Assembly (NCBI GenBank): GCA_018268355.1
Contig: JAFDWR010000001.1
Location: 91,961 to 155,960 of the forward strand
DNA: 64,000 nt
DNA from: Armatimonadota bacterium
GTDB lineage: Bacteria > Armatimonadota > Fimbriimonadia > Fimbriimonadales > Fimbriimonadaceae
Direction of reading: 5' to 3'
Made by a program: the position numbers and the translations under genes. This document shows positions 44,494 to 52,802 of the stretch, piece after piece. Below the pieces are notes generated by a model, which worked only from the letters and a program-made list of their open reading frames with translations, searched no databases and had not been told where the DNA came from. The number at the start of each line of letters is the position of its first letter. Positions within the stretch are counted from its first letter, which is position 1.

Positions 44494-44675
44494 TAGTAGA
44501 CAAAAGCCTACTTAATCGTTAGTGCGGGGCCACCATTTTGCGTCCTCGACAAAAAATCTTCCCAAATTTTCCACGCCCCTCTGAGGGCTAAGGGATCGCA
44601 CAAATCGAGCCTCTTTCTGGTTCAAATCTGCGATTTTCTACATAAATTGTCTACTAGTAGACATCGTTAGTAGAC
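44494..44675. repeat. TAGTAGAC repeats with 14-bp palindrome
   Basis: TAGTAGAC occurs at 44494-44501, 44655-44662 and 44668-44675. The middle copy forms the right half of the perfect palindrome GTCTACTAGTAGAC (44649-44662), and the first copy is followed by the inverse half CTACT. This clustering in one intergenic region points to an operator for a dimeric regulator other than MraZ. Confidence 0.5.
44560..44574 (-). promoter_or_regulatory. Possible second MraZ-box pair, reverse strand
   Basis: On the minus strand GTGGA (44574-44570) and TGGGA (44564-44560) are separated by AAATT, the same spacer and 10-bp period as in the main array at 44697. Confidence 0.4.
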
Positions 44676-44696
44676 GTATTCTTCTGGCTGTGAAAA

Positions 44697-44731
44697 CGGG
44701 AAAATTTGTGAAAATTTGGGACCAAACGGGA
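44697..44731 (+). promoter_or_regulatory. MraZ-box array (four direct repeats, 10-bp period)
   Basis: CGGGA, TGTGA, TGGGA and CGGGA start at 44697, 44707, 44717 and 44727, each separated by exactly 5 bp (AAATT, AAATT, CCAAA). E. coli MraZ binds TGGGN direct repeats with 5-bp spacers to repress its own cluster. The array stands 156 bp before mraZ on the same strand. So autoregulation by the MraZ encoded here is likely. Confidence 0.7.
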
Positions 44732-44833
44732 AAGAAGTTGAGTTATCATATCGACGTCCGGCGATCGGGGGAAAGGGATTGACTCGAGAAGCGGAGACAG
44801 GGCGGGGGCCCTTGTCAGCGGAAAATCAGTGGT

Positions 44834-44863
44834 GGCAGATCCTCGGATGAAATAGGATCTGCC
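44834..44863 (+). promoter_or_regulatory. Leader hairpin before mraZ
   Basis: GGCAGATCCT (44834-44843) pairs perfectly with AGGATCTGCC (44854-44863) around a 10-nt loop, ending 23 bp before the ATG and about 12 bp before the AGGTGAGG ribosome-binding site. No T run follows, so it is not a simple terminator; attenuation or mRNA protection is possible. Confidence 0.5.
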
Positions 44864-44886
44864 CCACTCATCTATCAGGTGAGGCA

Positions 44887-45384
44887 ATGGCAACCAAGGA
44901 CAAGAGCATTGAAAACAAGCCTTGGTTGTTTGCGCGTGAAGATGTCACGATCGACGACCGGGGAAGGATCTCGGTCAAGCCTCGCTACCGACAGTTTCTG
45001 GGCGAAGAGATCGTCCTGCGACTTCACCCGATGGGCTATGTCGAAGTCCTCAAGCTCGCCGACTTCGAAGAGCAGGTGCGCCGAATCCAAGCGTTGGACC
45101 AGATGGACCCCGACGTCCAGCTCTATCGCAAGCTCGTCTTCAACTACACCTACAGCGAAGAGGGCTGGGACAACCAGGGCCGACTCGTCATTCCGCGACC
45201 TCTGCGCGAGGCGGCGGGACTGAAGCGCGACGTCATTCTCATCGGCGAGAACATGAACGTCGAAGTTTGGTCGGCCGAGCTTCGCCACCAGTTCGACTTC
45301 AAGAACGACACCTTCGACATGAGCCGCACCAAGCTTTACGGTGAGCTCTACCAACGAATTCGTCAGAACGGAGGGCAGCTTTGA
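44887..45384 (+). CDS. mraZ: Transcriptional regulator MraZ
   Basis: A 165-aa protein with two SpoVT/AbrB-like domains: 'DDRGRISVKPRYRQFLGEEIVLRLHPMGYVEVL' and 'EEGWDNQGRLVIPRPLREAAGLKRDVILIGENMNVEVWS', each with the MraZ Asp-x-x-Gly-Arg. MraZ is a ring-forming DNA-binding repressor or activator of the dcw cluster. First gene of the cluster; the AGGTGAGG site precedes the ATG. Its stop overlaps the rsmH TTG start. Confidence 0.95.
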   Translation: MATKDKSIENKPWLFAREDVTIDDRGRISVKPRYRQFLGEEIVLRLHPMGYVEVLKLADFEEQVRRIQALDQMDPDVQLYRKLVFNYTYSEEGWDNQGRLVIPRPLREAAGLKRDVILIGENMNVEVWSAELRHQFDFKNDTFDMSRTKLYGELYQRIRQNGGQL

Positions 45385-46331
45385 CCGCGGCCATGAGTGA
45401 GCTCCCTCCTTCTTCCGGTTGGATGCACGAATCGGTGATGCTCCGCGAGTGCCTGCAATATCTGCGCCTCCTTCCGGGGATGACGGTGGTGGATGGCACA
45501 CTCGGACTAGCGGGTCATGCCCTCGCGATGAGCCGCGAGATTGGCCCCAACGGACAGCTTTATGGCTTTGACTGGGACGAGGCAATGCTGCAGGAAGCGG
45601 CTCGGCGACTCACGGATGAGTCGGTTGCCCCGTATGAACTGGTCCATGCCAACTACCGTTCGATTCCCGACCACGTGTCGGGCGTCGACGCGATTCTGCT
45701 TGACCTCGGGTTGAGCAGCGTCCATATCGACACTGCGGGGCGAGGCATCAGCTTCCGGAACGAAGATGAGCCCCTTGACATGCGGATGGACCTCTCGCGA
45801 GGCGAGCCCGCATCGGCCCTGCTGAACCGATGGACGGCCAGCCAAATCGAGCGCATGCTGAAGGACTTTGGCGACGAGCGTTGGGCCAAGCGAATCGCCG
45901 AGAAGATCGTTGAGCGACGCCGAGACAAGCCGATTCGAACCGTCGGTGACTTCGTGCAGTGCGTGCTCGCCGCGATTCCCGTAGCGGCGCGCGAGAAGCG
46001 AATTCACCCCGCCACGAGGTCGAGCCAAGCCCTGCGCATCGCAGTGAACGGCGAGCTCGACGAGCTTTCCGAAGCGATTGAAGACATCGCCCGCTGCCTC
46101 GGTCCTGATGGCCGGATGGTGGTCCTCAGCTACCACAGCGGTGAGGATCGCGCGGTGAAGCAGGCCTTCCGGCGACTCGCCAGCGAAGGCGACTTTGAAG
46201 ATTTGACGAAAAAGCCTCTGGAGCCAAGCACCGAAGAAGTGCAACGCAACAGCAGGAGCCGAAGCGCGAAGCTTCGAGCAATTCGACGAAAGAACGGCCA
46301 TGAAGGCCAACGTGAGGATGACTTAGGATGA
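45381..46331 (+). CDS. rsmH: 16S rRNA (cytosine(1402)-N(4))-methyltransferase
   Basis: A 316-aa SAM-dependent methyltransferase (MraW) acting on C1402 of 16S rRNA in the decoding site. 'WMHESVMLRECLQYL' is the N-terminal block; 'VVDGTLGLAGHALAMS' replaces the usual D-x-T-x-G-x-G-G-H-S and so lacks one Gly; 'LYGFDWDEAMLQEA' and 'AILLDLGLSSVHIDTAGRGISFRNEDEPLDMRMD' follow, then 'ATRSSQALRIAVNGELDEL'. Start is TTG 45381, supported by GGAGGG 5 nt upstream and a TTGA overlap with mraZ; ATG 45393 is less well placed. Confidence 0.95.
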   Translation: MTAAMSELPPSSGWMHESVMLRECLQYLRLLPGMTVVDGTLGLAGHALAMSREIGPNGQLYGFDWDEAMLQEAARRLTDESVAPYELVHANYRSIPDHVSGVDAILLDLGLSSVHIDTAGRGISFRNEDEPLDMRMDLSRGEPASALLNRWTASQIERMLKDFGDERWAKRIAEKIVERRRDKPIRTVGDFVQCVLAAIPVAAREKRIHPATRSSQALRIAVNGELDELSEAIEDIARCLGPDGRMVVLSYHSGEDRAVKQAFRRLASEGDFEDLTKKPLEPSTEEVQRNSRSRSAKLRAIRRKNGHEGQREDDLG

Positions 46332-46720
46332 GCACAGTTCCCGTATCTCGACCCTTTCCGCGCATGCGCGAGCCCTATGTCCAGACGCCGGTCAAGGTCC
46401 GCGCTCGGCGCGTCGCCAAGGCCCGTTCGCGATCGAAGTCGCACGTCGCTATCCTCGCGAACCTCATTGCCTTTGGCGCGGTCGTCGGAGTGGCTTTCGT
46501 CGCGACGAGCTTGCTCGGTCACGTGATGGTGGAGAAGGCTCGGCGACAGAACAGCCTTGCCTTGAGCCGGCTCTCGGCGGCGAAGACGGCGATGGGGCCG
46601 CTCAAGCTGGCGATCACGACGTACAACGACCCGCGCGAAATTGCCAAGTGGTCGGAAGGCCATGGCTATGCCCCGGCTAGCTTTGCCTCGACCTCAAAGG
46701 AACAGGAGCATGCGAACTAA
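46328..46720 (+). CDS. ftsL: FtsL-like cell division protein
   Basis: A 130-aa bitopic protein: basic cytoplasmic N-terminus (about 45 residues, with 'RARRVAKARSRSKSH'), one membrane helix at about 42-64 ('VAILANLIAFGAVVGVAFVATSLLGHVM'), then a helical periplasmic part that could form a coiled coil ('EKARRQNSLALSRLSAAKTAMGPLKL'). Size, topology and position between rsmH and ftsI identify FtsL, which recruits and activates FtsW-FtsI with FtsQ and FtsB. Sequence is weakly conserved, as usual for FtsL. ATGA overlap with rsmH. Confidence 0.8.
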   Translation: MSTVPVSRPFPRMREPYVQTPVKVRARRVAKARSRSKSHVAILANLIAFGAVVGVAFVATSLLGHVMVEKARRQNSLALSRLSAAKTAMGPLKLAITTYNDPREIAKWSEGHGYAPASFASTSKEQEHAN

Positions 46721-49058
46721 AAACCACGTCAAGCTCGGCGGAGTTGACCGCATGGGCGTCATCACGTACGGCATGTTGCTCGCCTTTGTCATGGCGGCAG
46801 GAAGCCAAGCCAAGGTCCAGCTGATGGAGCGGCAGTCGATCATGACGAAGGCCGAAGCCAGCAAGCGATTCTCGGTGAAGCGCACCGAGAGGGCCAAGCG
46901 TGGACAGATCTTCACGTCGGACATGAAGATGCTCGCGGGCGATGATGACGATGCGGCGTTGGTGGTTGATTTCAGCGAGTGCCCCAATGTCGAAGGCTTT
47001 TGGGTGGACCTCAGCTCGGCCACCGGCATTCCTGCAAGCGAATTCATGGGCCTCGCCCAGTCGGGCGTTCGGTCGAAGACCTGGGCTGACCCGATGTCGT
47101 CCGCTCAGCAAAAGCAGATTTCTGAAGTGAAGCGGCGATGGCGCGCGAACGGCGTGTCCACGTCGTCCACGGGTCGGCGGGTCTATCCGCTCGGCCTGGC
47201 GTTCTCGTCGATCGTGGGCATTAAGGGCCAGGGACACATTGGCTTTGAAGGCACGAAGGAAGACACGCTTCGCGGAAAGGACGGCGTCACCGAGGGTCTT
47301 ATCGACCGCCAGGGGCAGTTCCTTCCCACCCGCATGAAGGCGGGCACGATGCCGCGCGAGGATGGAAAGGACATCGTCCTCACCCTCGACAGCGAACTGC
47401 AGGTCCTCGCGATGAACGAGGTGAAGAACGCGGTGACCTCGAACAACGCGGATTCTGGAATTGCCTACGTCGCGGACCCGAAGACGGGCGACATTCTCGC
47501 GATGGCGAGTTGGCCGACCTTTGATCCCGACAAGGCGGATGGCGGATCGGACTTCAATCCGAACACGATGCTGCGCCTCGAGCCGGGTTCCACTTTTAAG
47601 ATTCTCACCCTTGCCGAAGCGCTGGATCGGGGCGTTCTGAATGAACACAGTGTCTCGCATTGCCCCGGCACGCTCAGCATCGGAAATCGCACGATCCATT
47701 GCGACGACCACGGTTCGGGTCGTGCCCACGGCGATCTCACCAATGTCATGGCGATTGCGAAGAGCTGCAACGTGTCGGCTGCAAATTGGGCCCTGAAGAT
47801 TGGCCGCGAGCCGTACATCAAGTTCCTCACCGACCTTGGCGTCTTCGAGAGGCCAAACCTTGGCCTCCCGAACGAAAAGCCCGCGATCTTCAATCGCGAG
47901 GAGTCGGCGAAGCAGCTTCAGCTCGCAACGGTTGGATTTGGTCAATCGATCAACGTCACCCCGGCGCGACTGGGCGCGGCCTTCCTCATGCTCGGCAATC
48001 ATGGCGAGCGCGTGGAGCCACGACTCATTCGCTCGATCGGCGGCGTTGCTCAGCCCGTGATCCACAAGGGCCAGGTCATCAAGCCTGAGTCGGCCGAGCA
48101 GGTCCTTGACGCGATGGAAGCGGTCATCCAGACCGACCAAGGCACCGGAAAGACCGTCCGAATTCCTGGCTACCGCATGGGTGGCAAGACCGGAACCGCG
48201 CAGCGCATCGGCGCAGGCCGAACTGGCTACGTTTCGAACTTCGTTGGCTTCGTGCCGAGCAAGGACCCCAAGGTCATGATCCTCGTCATGATCGACAACC
48301 CGAAGGCAGGCAAGTACTACGGTGCCGACGTCGCGGGTCCGGTCTTCCTTAGCCTCGCGAAGGCGGCGATCCGGCGACTGAACATCCCGCCCTCGCGGGT
48401 TGAAGAGGTCGAAAACGTGAAGGTCGCTTCGCTCAAGAGTGAGCCGAAGAGCGAGAAGGTTGCAAAGTCCCCTGAAAAGGCGACCGAAGCTCCCCGAGTC
48501 AAGAAGGCGGAATCGCCGACGATCAAGACCTTCTCCAAGTCCGAAGTGGGCCAGGAACAGCCGGTTGTGGAGTCGCCGAAGACCGTGGTCAAGTATCAGA
48601 AGCACGACGACGATCGCGACGAGCCGAAGGCGAAGCCCGCTCGAAAGGCGAAGTCGAAGACGGAAGACGACGATCAGGACGAGCCGAAGCCGAAGTCGAA
48701 GCGATCGGATGAGGTTTCCAACGCACGACGCAAGGTCTCCGAAGAGCCCGAGAAGGTGACCCGGATGAAGCCATCGAGCGTGAAGTCGAAGCCGAGGGCC
48801 AAGGATGCTCAGGATGAGATCAAGCCGCTTCAACCCAAGGCAAGTTCGAGGAAGAAGTGGTCAGCCGATCCCGAAGTGAGCTCGTCGCGACGCCAGGTGC
48901 CGACGTCGAAGCTGCGCGGAACCGTGGGGCAACGCTCGGAAAGCGATCGAGACTCGGAGAAGCCGAAGCCGAAGGCGAAGAAGCCGACCGACTCGAAGTC
49001 CACGAAGAAGCCTGCCTCGAAGGGTACAAAGAAGTGGGTCATCGGCGCACCCAAATAG
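46710..49058 (+). CDS. ftsI: Septal transpeptidase FtsI (PBP3/PBP2B-type) with long charged tail
   Basis: A 782-aa class B PBP. Membrane helix about 15-32, dimerisation domain with 'RTERAKRGQIFTSDMKMLAG', transpeptidase with 'PGSTFKILT' (Ser294, Lys297), 'KSCNVSA' (SxN) and 'GGKTGTAQ' (KTG 493-495). It crosslinks septal peptidoglycan with FtsW. Homologues end near residue 560; here about 220 more residues follow, rich in Lys, Ser, Glu, Asp and Pro, highly charged and probably disordered, in the periplasm. Overlaps ftsL by 11 bp. Confidence 0.95.
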   Translation: MRTKNHVKLGGVDRMGVITYGMLLAFVMAAGSQAKVQLMERQSIMTKAEASKRFSVKRTERAKRGQIFTSDMKMLAGDDDDAALVVDFSECPNVEGFWVDLSSATGIPASEFMGLAQSGVRSKTWADPMSSAQQKQISEVKRRWRANGVSTSSTGRRVYPLGLAFSSIVGIKGQGHIGFEGTKEDTLRGKDGVTEGLIDRQGQFLPTRMKAGTMPREDGKDIVLTLDSELQVLAMNEVKNAVTSNNADSGIAYVADPKTGDILAMASWPTFDPDKADGGSDFNPNTMLRLEPGSTFKILTLAEALDRGVLNEHSVSHCPGTLSIGNRTIHCDDHGSGRAHGDLTNVMAIAKSCNVSAANWALKIGREPYIKFLTDLGVFERPNLGLPNEKPAIFNREESAKQLQLATVGFGQSINVTPARLGAAFLMLGNHGERVEPRLIRSIGGVAQPVIHKGQVIKPESAEQVLDAMEAVIQTDQGTGKTVRIPGYRMGGKTGTAQRIGAGRTGYVSNFVGFVPSKDPKVMILVMIDNPKAGKYYGADVAGPVFLSLAKAAIRRLNIPPSRVEEVENVKVASLKSEPKSEKVAKSPEKATEAPRVKKAESPTIKTFSKSEVGQEQPVVESPKTVVKYQKHDDDRDEPKAKPARKAKSKTEDDDQDEPKPKSKRSDEVSNARRKVSEEPEKVTRMKPSSVKSKPRAKDAQDEIKPLQPKASSRKKWSADPEVSSSRRQVPTSKLRGTVGQRSESDRDSEKPKPKAKKPTDSKSTKKPASKGTKKWVIGAPK

Positions 49059-49062
49059 ATCG

Positions 49063-50508
49063 TTGAACATTACTTTCCAAGAACTTTGCGAAAGAACGCG
49101 CGCGGTCGGTCGATCCGTCCACGCGCGTTCTGCTTCTCTCATCACGGGAATCGTTGATGACTCTCGCCTCTGGTCGGAAGGCAAGCTCTTTGTCGCGATG
49201 CCGAGCGAGGCCACCGATACCGAAAGCTTCATCCCCGACCTTGCCGCCAAGGGCCTGAAGGCCGCGATTGTCCATTCGCCGCGAGGCCTCAGCCTGTGTG
49301 AAGCGCATGGCGTCGCTGCGGTTGCTCTGTCGCCGTTTTATGAGCAAGTTTGGAAGTTCGCCACTCTCCTGACTCACGGCGAGGATCTGCCAAAAGGGTC
49401 GATCGCGGTCACCGGCACGAACGGCAAGACGACGATTGCTTGGCTTCTGAGTCAGGCGCTCGAGATGAGCTATCTCGGCACGCTTGGTTACCGAGCAGCG
49501 GGTTCGGATGACCCTGTCGAGCTGAGCAACACGACCTTGATGCCGGTTCAGCTCATGAACCTCCTGCGTGACAAGGGGCTGTTGCCCGCGGTCATGGAAG
49601 TGAGCAGTCACGCGCTCGACCAGCGGCGGGCCGATGGCGTCGAATTCTCGCTTGGACTCTTCACCAATCTCACTCAAGACCACCTCGACTACCACGGCAC
49701 GATTGAGAACTACGCGAACGCAAAAAAGCGGCTTTTCACCGAGCTGGTTGACCACGCGATCCTCAACGTGAAGGACCCGATTGGTGCGATGTGGTACTCG
49801 GAGCTAGGTTCGCGGGCCACGTCGGTCGCGGTGTCGGACGATGCTGATTTGCGGATCGATCCCCTTGAGGTCGGTCTTGCCCACTCCGTCCTTCGGCTGC
49901 GAGTTGGCAACGAAACCTATGAGGGCACGACGTCCATCGGAGGACGGTTCAACATCGAGAACCTCGCCCTTGTCCTCGCCGCGCTCATCCACCGGGGCCA
50001 CCACCCGGAAAAGGCACTCGAAATGGCGGGCCAGCTGAAGGCCGCGCCCGGGCGATTCGAGTGCATGGAGGCGCCGGGACATCCCCAAGTCATCCTTGAC
50101 TATGCCCACACCCCGGATGCCCTTGAGAAGCTACTGCTTGCCGTTCGCGAAGTCACGAAGGGACGCATGATCTGCGTTTTTGGCTGTGGCGGCGACCGGG
50201 ACCGGCTGAAGCGCCCTCGGATGGCGAGCGCGGTTTCGTCGCGCGCAGATCTCACCATCGTCACCGAGGACAACCCGCGGACAGAGCCGAGCGATCAGAT
50301 CTTTGGCGACATCTTGCAGGGCATCGTGCAGGGCCGACCGGTCGAAGTCGTCAAGAATCGCCGGGAGGCAATCCACCACGCGATCCGGTCGGCAGAGCGA
50401 AACGACGTCGTCGTCATCGCCGGAAAGGGCCATGAGCGGATGCAGATTGTCGGCCGCGAGCGCATCCCAATGGACGAGCGGGAGATCGTCCGCGAGGCTT
50501 GGGCATGA
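49063..50508 (+). CDS. murE: UDP-MurNAc-L-Ala-D-Glu:meso-DAP ligase
   Basis: A 481-aa Mur ligase. ATP loop 'VTGTNGKTTIAWLLS', 'VMEVSSHALDQRRADGVEFSLGLFTNLTQDHLDYHG', 'APGRFECMEAPGHPQVILDYAHTPDALEKLL', and 'TEDNPRTEPSD'. The Asp-Asn-Pro-Arg motif (about 403-406) marks enzymes that add meso-diaminopimelate rather than lysine. TTG start 4 bp after ftsI; no strong ribosome-binding site, so perhaps coupled to ftsI. Confidence 0.95.
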   Translation: MNITFQELCERTRAVGRSVHARSASLITGIVDDSRLWSEGKLFVAMPSEATDTESFIPDLAAKGLKAAIVHSPRGLSLCEAHGVAAVALSPFYEQVWKFATLLTHGEDLPKGSIAVTGTNGKTTIAWLLSQALEMSYLGTLGYRAAGSDDPVELSNTTLMPVQLMNLLRDKGLLPAVMEVSSHALDQRRADGVEFSLGLFTNLTQDHLDYHGTIENYANAKKRLFTELVDHAILNVKDPIGAMWYSELGSRATSVAVSDDADLRIDPLEVGLAHSVLRLRVGNETYEGTTSIGGRFNIENLALVLAALIHRGHHPEKALEMAGQLKAAPGRFECMEAPGHPQVILDYAHTPDALEKLLLAVREVTKGRMICVFGCGGDRDRLKRPRMASAVSSRADLTIVTEDNPRTEPSDQIFGDILQGIVQGRPVEVVKNRREAIHHAIRSAERNDVVVIAGKGHERMQIVGRERIPMDEREIVREAWA

Positions 50509-51851
50509 GAGAACTGACCCTTCAAGAATTCGCACTTGCCGCGGGTGGGACCCACCACGGCCCTGATGCCAAGGTGCTGCGCGTCACGTTTGATAGCCGG
50601 GATGTCCGTGCGGGCGACCTGTATGTTGCGGTGCGCGGGGCAAACGTCGATGGCCACGACTTCTGCGCTTCCGCGCTCGACTCGGGAGCGGTGGCGTGCC
50701 TCGTTGAGCGGGCGATTGACGGTCCGCACATCCTCGTCGAGGACGTCGTCCAGGCTCTCGCGCGGTTCGGCGCCTCCTTCCGAGACCAGTTCACCGGGCC
50801 CGTCGTCGGCGTCACCGGGTCGGCGGGGAAGACCACCACCAAGGAGCTGATCGCCGCCGCCCTTTCGCCCCTTGGGCCGATCATCAAGACCGAAGGCAAC
50901 CGCAACAGCGAATTCACCTCGCCCCTCGTTTGGGTCGAGGGTCCGGCGGACGCGAAGGCGGCCGTCATCGAGATGGGGATGCGGGGGTTCGGCCAGATTG
51001 CCCACCTTGCTTCGTTCCAAAAGCCAACCATCGGCGTCATCGTGAACATCGGTTGGTCGCACATCGAGATGGTGGGGAACCGCGATGGCATCGCCACCGC
51101 CAAGGGCGAACTCTTTGAGGCCCTTCCCGCCGATGGCGTCGCCATTCTCAACGCGGAAGAGGATGAGAACTACACTGAGGTGCTCGCCGGGAAGTTCGCC
51201 GGTCGCAAGCGCACGTTTGGGCTCGCGGGTTCGGGCGCGGACCTCGAGATCGAGGACTACCAGGCGCTCAGTTGGAGCGAGTGTTCGTTCCTGGCGAAGC
51301 TCGGCGACGAGCGACACCCGGTTCGGCTTGGCTTTGTCGGCTCCGCCCTGGCGCGCAATGCCGCCGCCGCGCTGCTCGTCGCGGTCGAGTGTGGGGTTCC
51401 ATTCGCCGAAGCTTGCCGCGCCATCCAAACCGTGAAGCTGCCGCCGATGCGCATGGAAGTGCGCGAGTTCAACGGTGCGACCGTCATTCTCGACGCCTAC
51501 AATGCCGCCCCTAACTCAGTCATCTCGGCCCTCGAGTCGTTCCGTGCGCTCTGTCCGACCGGACGCAAGGTGGCAATCCTCGGCGAGATGCGCGAGCTTG
51601 GCATCGACGAAGAACGCGGCCACCGCATCGTCGGCAAGGCCCTCGTCGAAGCAGGAATTGACCGCGCGATCACCCTCGGCGAGCCGACGAAGTGGATCGT
51701 CGACGAGGCGAAAGCCCACGGGATGGCTTACATCCGCCTAGCGGGCGATATCGACGAGGTCAAGGCGTTTTTGCGCACCGTTTCTCCCGGCGACACGGTC
51801 CTAATTAAGGGCAGCCGGGCGGTCGCGCTTGAACGTGCCCTAGAACCATAA
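50505..51851 (+). CDS. murF: UDP-MurNAc-tripeptide:D-Ala-D-Ala ligase
   Basis: A 448-aa Mur ligase that adds D-Ala-D-Ala to complete the pentapeptide. N-terminal 'VTFDSRDVRAGDLYVAVRGANVDGHDF', ATP loop 'GVTGSAGKTTTKELIAAAL', 'IEMGMRGFGQIAHLASFQKPTIGVIVNIGWSHIEMVG', 'LDAYNAAPNSVISALESF' and 'LGEMRELG'. Starts at ATG 50505 overlapping the murE stop (ATGA). Confidence 0.95.
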   Translation: MRELTLQEFALAAGGTHHGPDAKVLRVTFDSRDVRAGDLYVAVRGANVDGHDFCASALDSGAVACLVERAIDGPHILVEDVVQALARFGASFRDQFTGPVVGVTGSAGKTTTKELIAAALSPLGPIIKTEGNRNSEFTSPLVWVEGPADAKAAVIEMGMRGFGQIAHLASFQKPTIGVIVNIGWSHIEMVGNRDGIATAKGELFEALPADGVAILNAEEDENYTEVLAGKFAGRKRTFGLAGSGADLEIEDYQALSWSECSFLAKLGDERHPVRLGFVGSALARNAAAALLVAVECGVPFAEACRAIQTVKLPPMRMEVREFNGATVILDAYNAAPNSVISALESFRALCPTGRKVAILGEMRELGIDEERGHRIVGKALVEAGIDRAITLGEPTKWIVDEAKAHGMAYIRLAGDIDEVKAFLRTVSPGDTVLIKGSRAVALERALEP

Positions 51852-51854
51852 GCC

Positions 51855-52799
51855 ATGCTCTTCGTCGGTCTCCCGTTTTACGTCACGCTCCTCGTTTCTG
51901 CGGTTTGCGCCTACCCGGTGTACAAGTGGCTGCTCGCCGTGAAGGTGCGGCAAACCGTTTCGAGCCACCTGCCCACCCACCAAGGCAAGCAAGGCACTCC
52001 GACGATGGGCGGCATCATCTTTGTGCTCGGCATCACCGCGGGCCTCATCACGGCAGCGGCGAAGGGCGAGGGAAGCTGGTGGACGGTCGGACTCTTTGCC
52101 GGCTTCTCGCTGATCGGCTTCGTGGACGACTTCGTGGTCCCGAGGATGTTTCCCGGCAAGCGCGGCCTTGGCTGGATGCAAAAGCTCGGCGGACAGCTCC
52201 TGCTCGGCGCATTGCCCTCAATTGCCGCCAAGCAGATGGATCCGCTCTCGATTGGCGCGTCGATCTTCCTCGTTCTGTTCTTTGCCAACGCTTACAACTT
52301 CGCGGATGGGCTTGATGGGCTTGCGTCGCTCATCGGCATCTTCCTGTTCTTCGGGCTCGGCGCGCTTGCGCTCACCCAAACCGCGAACGGAGCGTCCCCC
52401 GACCTTCATGTTGCGAGTTGTGTCATCGCGGGGCTCGCGATCTTCCTCTTCCTCAATGCGCCTCCCGCCAAGATCTTCATGGGCGACGTCGGCTCGATGG
52501 GGATTGGCGCGCTCGGCGGCCTCATCACGTTCCAGGCGCTCTTTGCCGGTTCGACCCCGATGGGCCAGAGGCCTTGGCTGCCGGTTGCGGTGCTTTCGGT
52601 CGTCATGCTGATCGAACTCGTTCCGGGGCCGATCCAGATCCTTTCCGTGAAGCTGCGCAAGAAGCGAATCTTCCCGAAGACACCCATCCACCACGCGTTC
52701 GAGGATGCGGGATGGCCGGAAACGCGCATCGTCTTCACCTTCGCGATGGTCCAGCTGCTCTGCACGCTCATCGCGATCAATCTGATGCTGAAGGTCTAG
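51855..52799 (+). CDS. mraY: Phospho-MurNAc-pentapeptide transferase
   Basis: A 314-aa polytopic membrane enzyme with about ten helices. It transfers phospho-MurNAc-pentapeptide to undecaprenyl phosphate (lipid I). Motifs: 'HQGKQGTPTMGGIIFVLGI', 'IGFVDDFV' (the Asp pair binding Mg2+), 'ANAYNFADGLDGLASL', 'FMGDVGSMGIGALGG' and 'TPIHHAFEDAGWPETRIV' (catalytic His motif). Starts 3 bp after murF. Confidence 0.95.
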   Translation: MLFVGLPFYVTLLVSAVCAYPVYKWLLAVKVRQTVSSHLPTHQGKQGTPTMGGIIFVLGITAGLITAAAKGEGSWWTVGLFAGFSLIGFVDDFVVPRMFPGKRGLGWMQKLGGQLLLGALPSIAAKQMDPLSIGASIFLVLFFANAYNFADGLDGLASLIGIFLFFGLGALALTQTANGASPDLHVASCVIAGLAIFLFLNAPPAKIFMGDVGSMGIGALGGLITFQALFAGSTPMGQRPWLPVAVLSVVMLIELVPGPIQILSVKLRKKRIFPKTPIHHAFEDAGWPETRIVFTFAMVQLLCTLIAINLMLKV

Positions 52800-52802
52800 G
52801 CC

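Larger units (their letters stand above)
44428..44886. promoter_or_regulatory. 459-bp regulatory region upstream of the dcw cluster
   Basis: No gene fits in this A/T-richer stretch, the longest gene-free part of the window. It holds three sets of 10-bp-periodic YGKGN repeats, TAGTAGAC repeats with a 14-bp palindrome, a weak CCCC/GGGG hairpin near 44443-44456 that may end the zeta operon, and a leader hairpin next to the mraZ ribbon-binding site. The sub-elements are listed separately. Confidence 0.6.

Noticed and set aside
46677-48833. 718-codon open frame antisense to ftsI
   Set aside because: Its product is a His/Arg/Leu-rich shadow of the codon pattern of ftsI, without any recognisable domain; the plus strand has a complete transpeptidase.
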